Positions 1-6,166 of a stretch of 9,733 bases of DNA are shown here, piece by piece. The stretch comes from Anaerolineales bacterium (GTDB lineage: Bacteria; Chloroflexota; Anaerolineae; Anaerolineales; Villigracilaceae): positions 1 through 9,733 of the forward strand of contig JANWWB010000308.1 in assembly GCA_025056515.1 (NCBI GenBank). Reading direction: 5' to 3'. The first letter of the stretch is position 1, and each line of letters begins with the position of its first letter. Under the pieces are notes generated by a model. That model saw only the letters and a program-made list of their open reading frames with translations, made no database searches and was not told the origin of the DNA. Made by a program: the position numbers and the translations under genes.

Positions 1-389
1 GGTGTCAGTGGTGTGGGCCAATGAATCTGGTACAAGTCAACTTGCTGCAATCCTAGACGTTTGAGGCTATTTTGCAGGGCGCGCACAACTGAGTGGCGAG
101 TCTGCCGCCAAGGGAAGGGGAAGAATTTTGTCGCAACCAAAACCGGCGCGCCGCTTTCGGCAATCAAGCGTCCAAGTAGGGTTTCGGATTTCCCGTTCCC
201 GTAGATTTCCGCAGTATCTACCAGACGGACTCCGGCATTGAGCGAGGCATAGAAGGCAGCTGCAATATCGTCATCGGTGTAAGTCTTGCCGTAGTTCCAA
301 AAGATTCGGTCGCCCCAAGCCCAAGTGCCTAAACCCATTTCGATTTCGTCTAAAAAATTCGTTGAGGCGCGAGATTCGGCAGAAAACAT
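1..389 (-). CDS. Aldo/keto reductase, N-terminal 129 residues (gene runs off the left edge)
   Basis: This is the start of an NADPH-dependent aldo/keto reductase with a TIM-barrel fold, probably cytosolic. The frame is open from the ATG at 389 down to base 1, so the C-terminal part with the cofactor-binding loops lies outside the window. All four catalytic-tetrad positions of the superfamily are present: Asp58 and Tyr63 in VDTAEIYGNG, Lys88 in VATKFF, and His123 in LYQIHWP. AAAGGAG about 7 bases before the ATG is a good ribosome binding site and fixes the start. The gene follows mgsA by 66 bases in the same direction, so the two are probably co-transcribed. Some family members reduce methylglyoxal, which would fit the neighbour, but the substrate cannot be read from this fragment. 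Family assignment is firm; substrate is open. Confidence 0.9.
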   Translation of the reverse strand, partial: MFSAESRASTNFLDEIEMGLGTWAWGDRIFWNYGKTYTDDDIAAAFYASLNAGVRLVDTAEIYGNGKSETLLGRLIAESGAPVLVATKFFPFPWRQTRHSVVRALQNSLKRLGLQQVDLYQIHWPTPLT

Positions 390-396
390 AGCTTGT

Positions 397-403
397 GCTC
401 CTT
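397..403 (-). promoter_or_regulatory. Ribosome binding site of the aldo/keto reductase
   Basis: AAAGGAG on the minus strand lies about 7 bases before the ATG at 389. This is a near-consensus Shine-Dalgarno sequence, so the gene can be translated independently within the mgsA transcript. Confidence 0.7.
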
Positions 404-455
404 TGGCAATTCAAAGTGATTTGGGTGTATTTGTGTGGATGCTCATGTTGAGATT

Positions 456-908
456 TTAGAAATGGCGGGCCAGACGCGCCGGTCGCTCTAGGTCGGGGGT
501 GTCGAGACGGTATTCGGTCTGCATAAGCGGCGAGGAAATAATAAAGTCCGCAGTGGCGCGATTGCAGGCCGTGGGGATGTTGTAGAGAACTGACAAGCGC
601 AAGAGCGCCTTGATGTCGGGGTCGTGTGGCTGAGGTTCTAGCGGATCCCAGAAGAAGATGAGAAAGTCAATTTTGGCCTCGGCAATTGCGGCGCCGATTT
701 GTTGGTCACCGCCTAGCGGCCCGGAGAGGAAACGGGTGACCGGCAGATCGAGCTCTCGAGCAAGCAATTCGCCGGTGGTTCCGGTGGCGTAAAGGAAATG
801 GCGTGAGAGCGTTCCACGGTTGAAGCGAGCCCATTCAAGCAGGTCTTGTTTTTTGTTGTCGTGGGCCACTAGGGCAATTCGCTTTTGCGAATCGAGTATG
901 CGACTCAT
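456..908 (-). CDS. mgsA: Methylglyoxal synthase
   Basis: This enzyme converts dihydroxyacetone phosphate to methylglyoxal and phosphate, a bypass of lower glycolysis in the cytosol. It has 150 residues against 152 in E. coli, and all key residues sit at the E. coli position minus three: Asp17, catalytic Asp68 in SGPLGGDQQIG, Asp88 in FFWDPL, His95 and Asp98 in PHDPDIKALLR. The C-terminal signature NRATADFIISSP is also present. GAGGGGAAG just before the ATG is the ribosome binding site. The upstream methyltransferase stops 14 bases before this start, so they share a transcript, and the downstream gene is an aldo/keto reductase that might remove the toxic product. No regulatory site of its own is visible. 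Identification is very secure. Confidence 0.97.
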   Translation of the reverse strand: MSRILDSQKRIALVAHDNKKQDLLEWARFNRGTLSRHFLYATGTTGELLARELDLPVTRFLSGPLGGDQQIGAAIAEAKIDFLIFFWDPLEPQPHDPDIKALLRLSVLYNIPTACNRATADFIISSPLMQTEYRLDTPDLERPARLARHF

Positions 909-922
909 TGTCTTCCCCTCGC

Positions 923-1714
923 TTAAGGTTTAATGGCTCGGGTGGCAATATAGGTGGGATGATATTTGCTGATCGGCGATTCTGGACAGATATCTTCGTA
1001 AAAGCCGGTGATCATAAAGCCGGCATCGGTCTGTCCCCCGATCTGGTCGGTGAGTGTGTGCCCGAATTCGAGCGGTGTACCTTCTTCCATCCATGCGATA
1101 AGCTCGTCTTCATTGAACGCATCCAGATCAGAATATGGGATGGCATAACGGACGGTGAGAGTTTGTTGCTCCTCGAGCACAGTGCCAAAAAGATAGTAGA
1201 CTGGGTTGACAAAGCCGGCCAGGAGCAGGCCGCCATGCCGCAAGACGCGGTACGCCTCTTTCCATACTGGTCGGATTTCTGGACAGAAGACATTCGATAC
1301 GGGATGAAAAATCAGGTCAAAGCTTTCGTCAGGAAAGACGGAAAGGTCACGCATGTCGCCTTCGACCGTGCGAAGGGTTAGTCCTTCGCGTCTTGCTACT
1401 TCTTCGTCTTGTGCTAGTTGGGCTGGGGAGTTATCAAAGACGGTGACGCGGGCGCCCAAGGCTGCAAAGATAGGTCCCTGCTGACCGCCACCGCAAGCCA
1501 GCCCGAGGATCTCCAGCCCTTGTAGAGAAGGGGGAAACCACTCGCGTGGGACGGCTTTGGTTTCGGTGAGGCGGACCGAAAATTCGCCGCGGCGCGCTGC
1601 TGCAATCACCTCTGGGCTGACCGGCACGGTATATTTGTTTCCCTGAGCTACTTGGCAATCCCAGGCGTAGCGATTGTATTCTCGGATGTTAATATGCAGA
1701 CGGGATGATTTCAT
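923..1714 (-). CDS. Class I SAM-dependent methyltransferase, substrate unknown
   Basis: This is a Rossmann-fold methyltransferase of the Methyltransf_11 type, 263 residues from the chosen start. Motif I, the glycine-rich SAM loop, is [15 protein letters not shown] near residues 67-81. It is followed by the acidic residue that would hold the ribose (Asp94 in VTVFDNS), then [18 protein letters not shown] and the post-motif III stretch [15 protein letters not shown]. The 65 residues before motif I ([11 protein letters not shown], then [10 protein letters not shown]) are conserved in a group of small-molecule methyltransferases, but the sequence does not reveal the substrate. I chose the ATG at 1714 because the ATG 30 bases further upstream lies inside the loop of a hairpin; neither has a convincing ribosome binding site. 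mgsA starts 14 bases after the stop. The functional link to mgsA is unclear. Confidence 0.85.
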   Translation of the reverse strand: MKSSRLHINIREYNRYAWDCQVAQGNKYTVPVSPEVIAAARRGEFSVRLTETKAVPREWFPPSLQGLEILGLACGGGQQGPIFAALGARVTVFDNSPAQLAQDEEVARREGLTLRTVEGDMRDLSVFPDESFDLIFHPVSNVFCPEIRPVWKEAYRVLRHGGLLLAGFVNPVYYLFGTVLEEQQTLTVRYAIPYSDLDAFNEDELIAWMEEGTPLEFGHTLTDQIGGQTDAGFMITGFYEDICPESPISKYHPTYIATRAIKP

Positions 1715-1729
1715 AACAGAGCAAGAGGG

Positions 1730-1758
1730 AAAGCCCCCACTCATGGAGCGGGGGCTTT
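1730..1758 (-). terminator. Hairpin after the LysM gene, likely terminator
   Basis: A perfect 9-bp inverted repeat (AAAGCCCCC at 1730-1738, GGGGGCTTT at 1750-1758) encloses an 11-base loop, in which CTC/GAG can add a short inner stem. It begins 4 bases past the stop of the LysM gene. The T-run is short (TTT, then CCCTC), so it may be leaky and let transcription continue into the methyltransferase. The symmetry means it could work on either strand. Confidence 0.6.
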
Positions 1759-1762
1759 GGGT

Positions 1763-2905
1763 TTAGCGGGTTGGCGTAGGGAGCGCAGCTGCCCCTGACC
1801 AGGTGAAGACGCGCGGGGTCGAGGGCGCTCCGGCCAGCGACCAGATGGGGTCACCTCGGTCGTCTGTACCTGTCTGTCGCACGACCACTACCCACCAGCG
1901 CATGACGTGCGGAATGTTGTCCTGCGGACGGAAGGTGACCGGGACGATAAATTTGGTATCCGTTACATACGAAACAAGTTTGCGCCCTGTACCGGCGGTG
2001 ACATCCTCGACGGTTACTTGATAGCGTTCGTTCTCGCGCAAGATGCCGACAGCTGCCCATTGTAAGGTGACGCTGTTATCTGCTAGGGAGAAAGGCGCTC
2101 CATCGGCAGGGAGAAGCAGACTGGGGGCGTTATAGGGCGGTGGCGGTGTGGGTGTCGGTGAAGGCCCGGGCGTGGCAGCACGCATGCACAAGGGGATAAT
2201 CAATGGCTGGTCTAAATAGACGGTATCGGTGCTCAGACCATTCCACTCTTTGATGGCTTGCATGGGAACGTTGTAGTTCGCTGAGATGCTTGAGAGTGTG
2301 TCGTTTGCTTGGACCGTGTAGCGTACAGTCTGACAGGCAGCGCGCGTGGCAGCAGCGGGTTCAAGCGTGGCTGTTGGCGGTGGGAGTGGTGTTGGAGTTG
2401 GGCGCGGCACCAAGATTTTTTGCCCAATGCGCAGGTCGGTGCAATTGGCGTTCAGGTTGTTGGTCAGGATGATGACATTGGCTGAGACATTGAAAAACGC
2501 GGCAATCGAATAGCAATTGTCCCCTGCTTTGACAATGTACTCATAAGGTGGCTCAGGGGTCAGTGTGGGTGTCTCGGTCGGGATGGGTGTCTCGGTAGGA
2601 GTCAGGGTAATGGTGGGCGTGCTGGTTGCAGACGGAATAGGAGTAGGCTCAACAACACGGCCGGTTGCTTGTAGGGTGAAGAAGAGTGCCAATGCACCAA
2701 TGACGATTGCCGCAGCCAGCAGGATGAGCGCTACCGGTAAACTGAGCGTTAGCTCCGGCATGCGCGCTCCCTGTATGGCTTTGGAAGATTTGACTTGGGC
2801 TAAAGGAGTTAGTTCGCTGCCGCACAGCGTGCAACGGCTGGCGTTTTCCGGTAATCTTGTACCGCATGTGGGGCAGAGTTTTGTAGAAGAAAGTTCAGGG
2901 CTCAT
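1763..2905 (-). CDS. Zinc-ribbon, single-pass membrane protein with two LysM domains
   Basis: A 380-residue modular protein. Residues 11-28 form a zinc ribbon (CPTCG and CTLCG, four cysteines). A hydrophobic helix at about 53-79 (LPVALILLAAAIVIGALALF) is the membrane segment. A Thr/Pro-rich linker (about 87-120) leads to LysM domain 1 (about 121-167, YEYIVKAGDNCYSIA to GQKILVP), a second Pro-rich linker, and LysM domain 2 (about 195-238, RYTVQANDTLSSIS to QPLIIP). A third linker precedes a C-terminal beta-rich domain (about 260-370, LLLPADGAPFSL to RWWVVVV) that looks like an Ig or fibronectin-like fold. LysM domains bind N-acetylglucosamine glycans such as peptidoglycan. The likely topology is zinc ribbon inside and LysM outside. 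Each LysM has an unusual cysteine pair or partner (Cys131/Cys155, Cys191/Cys240). No enzymatic domain is present; the exact role is unknown. An exact TATAAT 10 bases before the ATG and no Shine-Dalgarno suggest a leaderless mRNA. Confidence 0.9.
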   Translation of the reverse strand: MSPELSSTKLCPTCGTRLPENASRCTLCGSELTPLAQVKSSKAIQGARMPELTLSLPVALILLAAAIVIGALALFFTLQATGRVVEPTPIPSATSTPTITLTPTETPIPTETPTLTPEPPYEYIVKAGDNCYSIAAFFNVSANVIILTNNLNANCTDLRIGQKILVPRPTPTPLPPPTATLEPAAATRAACQTVRYTVQANDTLSSISANYNVPMQAIKEWNGLSTDTVYLDQPLIIPLCMRAATPGPSPTPTPPPPYNAPSLLLPADGAPFSLADNSVTLQWAAVGILRENERYQVTVEDVTAGTGRKLVSYVTDTKFIVPVTFRPQDNIPHVMRWWVVVVRQTGTDDRGDPIWSLAGAPSTPRVFTWSGAAALPTPTR

Positions 2906-2915
2906 ACGGAGAGGG

Positions 2916-2924
2916 ATTATACCA
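2916..2924 (-). promoter_or_regulatory. Extended -10 promoter of the LysM gene
   Basis: TGGTATAAT on the minus strand is a consensus extended -10 element; the hexamer occupies 2921-2916. No good -35 hexamer is seen 16-18 bases upstream, as expected for extended -10 promoters. Only 10 bases separate the hexamer from the ATG at 2905, so transcription should begin within a few bases of the start codon. Confidence 0.65.
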
Positions 2925-2948
2925 TGACGGAACGAAAGCCGCTTTCTT

Positions 2949-2970
2949 GTTATCGCCTGTTATCGCCTGT
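2949..2970. repeat. Tandem 10-bp direct repeat between divergent promoters
   Basis: TTATCGCCTG occurs twice without a gap (2950-2959 and 2960-2969), and the flanking bases continue the 10-base period to 22 bases. It lies just upstream of where the -35 of the LysM gene would be, and about 80 bases before the E1-alpha promoter. A 10-base period places both copies on the same face of the helix, so a regulator binding site is possible; simple slippage duplication is the alternative. Confidence 0.6.
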
Positions 2971-3046
2971 AGTGAAACGGCGAATCTGATACTATTCTTA
3001 GGATGTCTGTGTTCGTTAATAATCCAGAAAGGCTGCTTGGATACGT

Positions 3047-3052
3047 TATAAT
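3047..3052 (+). promoter_or_regulatory. -10 element of the E1-alpha/E1-beta/hybrid acyltransferase operon
   Basis: An exact TATAAT ends 9 bases before the ATG at 3062. No clear -35 and no TG extension are visible. With normal spacing, transcription would start between about 3058 and 3062, giving a leaderless or nearly leaderless message. It is the only promoter candidate seen for the three-gene operon. Confidence 0.6.
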
Positions 3053-3061
3053 GTGCCCGCC

Positions 3062-3952
3062 ATGACGAATGATTTTGTTCTCTATCGCACAATGTTGCTT
3101 ATTCGCCGCTTTGAGGAGCGCATTCTGCAAGAGTTTTCGAGTGGCAAACTGGTCGGCACTACGCATACCTATATTGGGCAAGAGGCCGATGCTGTCGGGG
3201 TTTTTTCTATCACCGAACCAGAAGATATTGTTTTTAGCAATCATCGCTGTCATGGTCACTTCTTGGCCTATGGCGGTGATCCCTATCGGTTGATTGCCGA
3301 ACTGATGGGCAAAGCTACTGGCCTGGTGGGAGGACGTGGCGGCTCCCAACATATTTACTGGCGCAACTTCTATTCGAATGGCATTCAGGGAGGCATTGTG
3401 CCAGTGGCCACGGGCATGGCGCTGGCCGAGAAAGAAAAGCAGAGCGGACATGTCGTCCTTGTCTTCATTGGTGATGGCACGCTCGGCGAAGGCGCTCTCT
3501 ATGAAAGTCTCAATCTGGCTGCCCTCTGGCGTCTACCTTTGCTGGTTATCCTCGAAAACAATCGCTATGCCCAGACAACGCCAGTTGAGCTGGCTGTTGC
3601 CGGTTCGATGGCTGGACGTTTTGCTGCTTTTGGTATTCCGGTCTGGGAGCGCGAGACCAGCGATGTGTTGGAAGTGCGTGCCTTAGCGGAGCAAGCCATC
3701 TGTCACGTCCGCTCCGGCGCAGGACCTGCCGCGCTGATTTTACACACCTATCGTTTCATGGCCCATAGCAAGGGTGACGACACCCGTTCCCCTGAAGAAC
3801 TAGCGCGCATTCGTCAATTTGATCCGCTGACCATTCATGCCCGGCGCCTTTCTCTGGCTGAACTCGAACAAGCTGAGTCTGAAGTAAGCGCTCTTCTCGC
3901 CGAGGCGTTTGCTCGTGCTGAGGCTGATTCGTTCCCCGTATTGGCAGAGTAG
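3062..3952 (+). CDS. Thiamine-diphosphate 2-oxo acid dehydrogenase, E1 component alpha subunit
   Basis: This subunit, with E1-beta, decarboxylates a 2-oxo acid and passes the acyl group to a lipoyl arm. It has 296 residues from the ATG at 3062. The thiamine-diphosphate and Mg-binding motif runs from GDG (137-139, in GDGTLGEGALYESLN) to ENN (165-167). Other family landmarks are HTYIGQEA (35-42), NHRCHGHFLAYGG (60-72), GGRGGSQH (90-97), and YRFMAHSKGDDTR near the C-terminus, which carries the active-site His-Ser. It is somewhat shorter than typical E1-alpha proteins (about 320-370). The GTG at 3053 would directly abut the TATAAT box, so the ATG is preferred. It starts an operon with E1-beta and a lipoyl/acyltransferase fusion. 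Sequence features resemble the acetoin or pyruvate dehydrogenase group, but the substrate cannot be assigned. Confidence 0.93.
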   Translation: MTNDFVLYRTMLLIRRFEERILQEFSSGKLVGTTHTYIGQEADAVGVFSITEPEDIVFSNHRCHGHFLAYGGDPYRLIAELMGKATGLVGGRGGSQHIYWRNFYSNGIQGGIVPVATGMALAEKEKQSGHVVLVFIGDGTLGEGALYESLNLAALWRLPLLVILENNRYAQTTPVELAVAGSMAGRFAAFGIPVWERETSDVLEVRALAEQAICHVRSGAGPAALILHTYRFMAHSKGDDTRSPEELARIRQFDPLTIHARRLSLAELEQAESEVSALLAEAFARAEADSFPVLAE

Positions 3953-4013
3953 CAAGTTACGAGGTCCGAGCCTTTTATCTCCGAATGTGCAATCTTTGAA
4001 TGTTCACACCCTT

Positions 4014-5003
4014 ATGACCAGTGTTCTTGAATCTCTCAATCATGCTTTACATACGGCGATGGAGTCCGATCCACGCGTCTACATACTAGGTGAAGACATC
4101 CTCGATCCCTATGGCGGCGCGTTCAAGGTCACGCGCGGACTCTCAACCCGTTTCCCCGACCGTGTCCTGACGACGCCCATTTCTGAGGCGGCGATTGTCG
4201 GCGTGGCGGCTGGTATGGCGCTGCGCGGCTTGCGTCCGGTGGCCGAAATTATGTTCGGCGATTTCGTCACCCTGATTGCCGACCAAGTGGTCAACCATGC
4301 TGCTAAGTTTCGCTGGATGTACAACGAGCAAGTGCGTGTCCCGCTTGTCGTCCGTGCTCCGATGGGTGGGCGGCGCGGCTACGGACCAACCCATTCGCAA
4401 TCCCTTGAGAAAATGTTCCTTGGCGTGCCAGGGCTGAAAGTCGTCGCTCCGAGCGCTCTGGGCGACCCTGGTGGCTTGCTCCTGGCGGCGATCGCCGAGG
4501 ATGACCCCGTCCTCTTTGTCGAACACAAACTGCTCTATACCCGTCCCTTGCTTGAGCCTGGTCAGGGAGATTTGGCCGATTTCTCTCTCGAGATAGGTGG
4601 CGAACCATTTCCGTATTTTGTTCTACAACCGCCTTACCCCCCTCATTTGACGATTGCGACTTACGGCTACAATTTTGAACTCGTCCGTACGGCTGCGCTT
4701 GAACTGATGATGGATCATGAAATCTTTGCCGAGATGGTTGTTTTCTCGCAACTCAGCCCTTTCGCTTTAACTCCCCTCTTCGATTCGCTCGCTCAGACCC
4801 GTCGTTTGCTAACTGTTGAGGAGGGGACGCTCACCCTTGGTTGGGGCGCAGAGGTGGCGGCGCGCTCTATCGAGGTGGTAAGTGGTTTGAAGGTCCGGCG
4901 CGTGGCGGCGCGCGACCTGCCGATTGCTAACGCCCGCTCGCTCGAGGACGTTATCCTGCCGCAGGTAAGAGATGTGGTCGAAGCTGCGTTATCTCTCATT
5001 TAG
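4014..5003 (+). CDS. Thiamine-diphosphate 2-oxo acid dehydrogenase, E1 component beta subunit
   Basis: This is the partner of the preceding E1-alpha and would form an alpha2beta2 E1 in the cytosol. It has 329 residues, the usual size. The N-terminal pyrimidine-binding domain shows GEDI (26-29), PISEAAIVGVAAGMA with Glu58 (the glutamate that activates the cofactor's pyrimidine ring), FGDFVTLIADQ, and GPTHSQSLEKMFLGVPGLKV. The C-terminal transketolase-type domain includes VVFSQLSPF and TVEEGTLTLGWGAEVA. The frame is open back to 3909, overlapping E1-alpha, but homology begins only at MTSVLESLNHAL, so the ATG at 4014 is taken. No Shine-Dalgarno is visible, and 61 bases separate it from E1-alpha. 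GTG at 3987 and TTG at 3996 are less likely in-frame alternatives. Confidence 0.93.
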   Translation: MTSVLESLNHALHTAMESDPRVYILGEDILDPYGGAFKVTRGLSTRFPDRVLTTPISEAAIVGVAAGMALRGLRPVAEIMFGDFVTLIADQVVNHAAKFRWMYNEQVRVPLVVRAPMGGRRGYGPTHSQSLEKMFLGVPGLKVVAPSALGDPGGLLLAAIAEDDPVLFVEHKLLYTRPLLEPGQGDLADFSLEIGGEPFPYFVLQPPYPPHLTIATYGYNFELVRTAALELMMDHEIFAEMVVFSQLSPFALTPLFDSLAQTRRLLTVEEGTLTLGWGAEVAARSIEVVSGLKVRRVAARDLPIANARSLEDVILPQVRDVVEAALSLI

Positions 5004-5056
5004 CTGTACATCATACCTGCTTCACGAATTTTTATGTCAGTTGCGGCAAGAAAATC

Positions 5057-5074
5057 AATCTGTGAAATCTGTGG
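5057..5074 (+). repeat. Tandem 9-bp repeat before the hybrid acyltransferase gene
   Basis: AATCTGTGA is followed at once by AATCTGTGG, ending 6 bases before the start codon at 5081. This occupies the space where a Shine-Dalgarno would be expected and contains none. Function unknown. Confidence 0.45.
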
Positions 5075-5080
5075 TCAAAA

Positions 5081-6166
5081 ATGATTAAGTCTACTATTCT
5101 CGTCCCTCTCCTGAATGCCAATGAACCAGAAGCTCGCCTGATAGATATTCACGTCCAAGATGGCCAAGCCGTGGAGAAAGGCCAGATCCTCTTCACGATC
5201 GAGACAACTAAAGCTGCAGCCGAGATTGAAGCGCCTGAGGCTGGCTTTGTTCGTCTGTTGGCTAACAAAGGGGATATTCTCCCGGTTGGTGCGAAATTGG
5301 CTGTCATCACCGAGAATGCCGATGATCCGCTCTCTCTTCCCGAATCTGCGCCTGCCTCGGCGTTTACGGGTCATCTTCGCATCACGAAGCCGGCGCGGGC
5401 GTTGGCCGAGGCTCTTGGACTGGACTTGGCCTCCTTGCCGACAGATCGTCTGGTGACTGAAGAAATCGTTCGCCAGATTGCAGGAGCAACACTGCAAATT
5501 ACCCTTGCACCTACCGAGAAGCCCTATCTGCTCCTGTATGGCGCGGGCGGACATGCCAAATCGGTCATGGAAATTGTTCGCCAGTGTGGGGAATATGCCA
5601 TTGCTGGAATCGTAGATGATAACGCTGCGCTGATCGGAAAACGTGTGCTTGATATCCCCGTCTTGGGGACGCGGGCGATCCTTCCGGCCCTGGCTGCTCA
5701 GGGTGTGACTCTGGCCGCCAATGGAGTGGGCGGCATCCTCGACATCCGTGTGCGTATCAAGGTCTTTAGCCTGCTTGAAGCGGCGGGTTTCTCTTTCCCA
5801 GCGCTGATTCACCCGCGCGCAACGGTTGAGCCAAGCGCTCGGGTGGGAGAGGGCGTGCAGGTCTTCGCCAATGCTTACGTGGGTGCAGAAGCCGAGCTGC
5901 GGCCGCGTTGTATGGTTAATACCGCCGCAGTCGTTTCACACGATTGCGTCATTGGGGAGTATGCACATATTGCCCCCGGCGCGCTGCTCGCGGGCCACGT
6001 CCAGGTCGGCGAGCGGACTCTGATCGGCATGGGGGTTACCACGGCTGTCGGCGTTAAAATCGGTCGCGATGTGCGTGTTGGCAACGGTGCTATTCTTCTC
6101 GCCGATGTGCCAGATGGGATGATCATTCAGGCTGGACGTTTTTGGACCGGAAAATCGGATACCTAG
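5081..6166 (+). CDS. E2-like hybrid: lipoyl domain, E3-binding-like segment, NeuD/PglD-type acyltransferase
   Basis: A 361-residue fusion following E1-alpha and E1-beta. Residues 1-77 are a biotinyl/lipoyl domain with the modifiable Lys44 in IETTKAAAEIEAP. Residues 101-134 (ITKPARALAEALGLDLASLP, then TEEIV) resemble the peripheral subunit-binding domain of E2 proteins, with Arg106 at the E3-contact position, but about 4 residues shorter because the usual GTG..GR loop is missing. Residues 148-355 are a NeuD/PglD-type transferase: a Rossmann-like start (LLYGAGGHAKSVMEI), then left-handed beta-helix hexapeptide repeats. VVSHDCVIGEYAHIAPGA matches the PglD active site, with His287 as the likely base and His296 the second histidine. 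The normal E2 catalytic domain (HXXXDG motif) is absent. Inference: acyl groups made by E1 are carried by Lys44 to the beta-helix domain and given to an amine, alcohol or CoA. The stop overlaps the stop of the convergent phosphatase gene. Domain calls are firm; the function is a hypothesis. Confidence 0.88.
   Translation: MIKSTILVPLLNANEPEARLIDIHVQDGQAVEKGQILFTIETTKAAAEIEAPEAGFVRLLANKGDILPVGAKLAVITENADDPLSLPESAPASAFTGHLRITKPARALAEALGLDLASLPTDRLVTEEIVRQIAGATLQITLAPTEKPYLLLYGAGGHAKSVMEIVRQCGEYAIAGIVDDNAALIGKRVLDIPVLGTRAILPALAAQGVTLAANGVGGILDIRVRIKVFSLLEAAGFSFPALIHPRATVEPSARVGEGVQVFANAYVGAEAELRPRCMVNTAAVVSHDCVIGEYAHIAPGALLAGHVQVGERTLIGMGVTTAVGVKIGRDVRVGNGAILLADVPDGMIIQAGRFWTGKSDT

Noticed and set aside
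908..1381. Plus-strand open frame of 157 codons opposite the methyltransferase and mgsA start
   Set aside because: It lies antisense to a well-supported methyltransferase, has no recognisable domain, and its composition is what the reverse strand of that gene would give.
1715..1744. Upstream ATG extending the methyltransferase by 10 residues
   Set aside because: The ATG sits in the loop of the hairpin that ends the LysM gene, and the extra residues are encoded by the hairpin stem.
3909..4013. Longer N-terminus for E1-beta overlapping E1-alpha
   Set aside because: The 35 extra residues do not look like E1-beta, which starts at MTSVLESLNHAL; they read through the E1-alpha 3' end in another frame.
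5075..5812. Minus-strand open frame of 245 codons opposite the hybrid acyltransferase gene
   Set aside because: The plus strand encodes clear lipoyl and NeuD-type domains here; the minus-strand translation has no recognisable motif or start signal.
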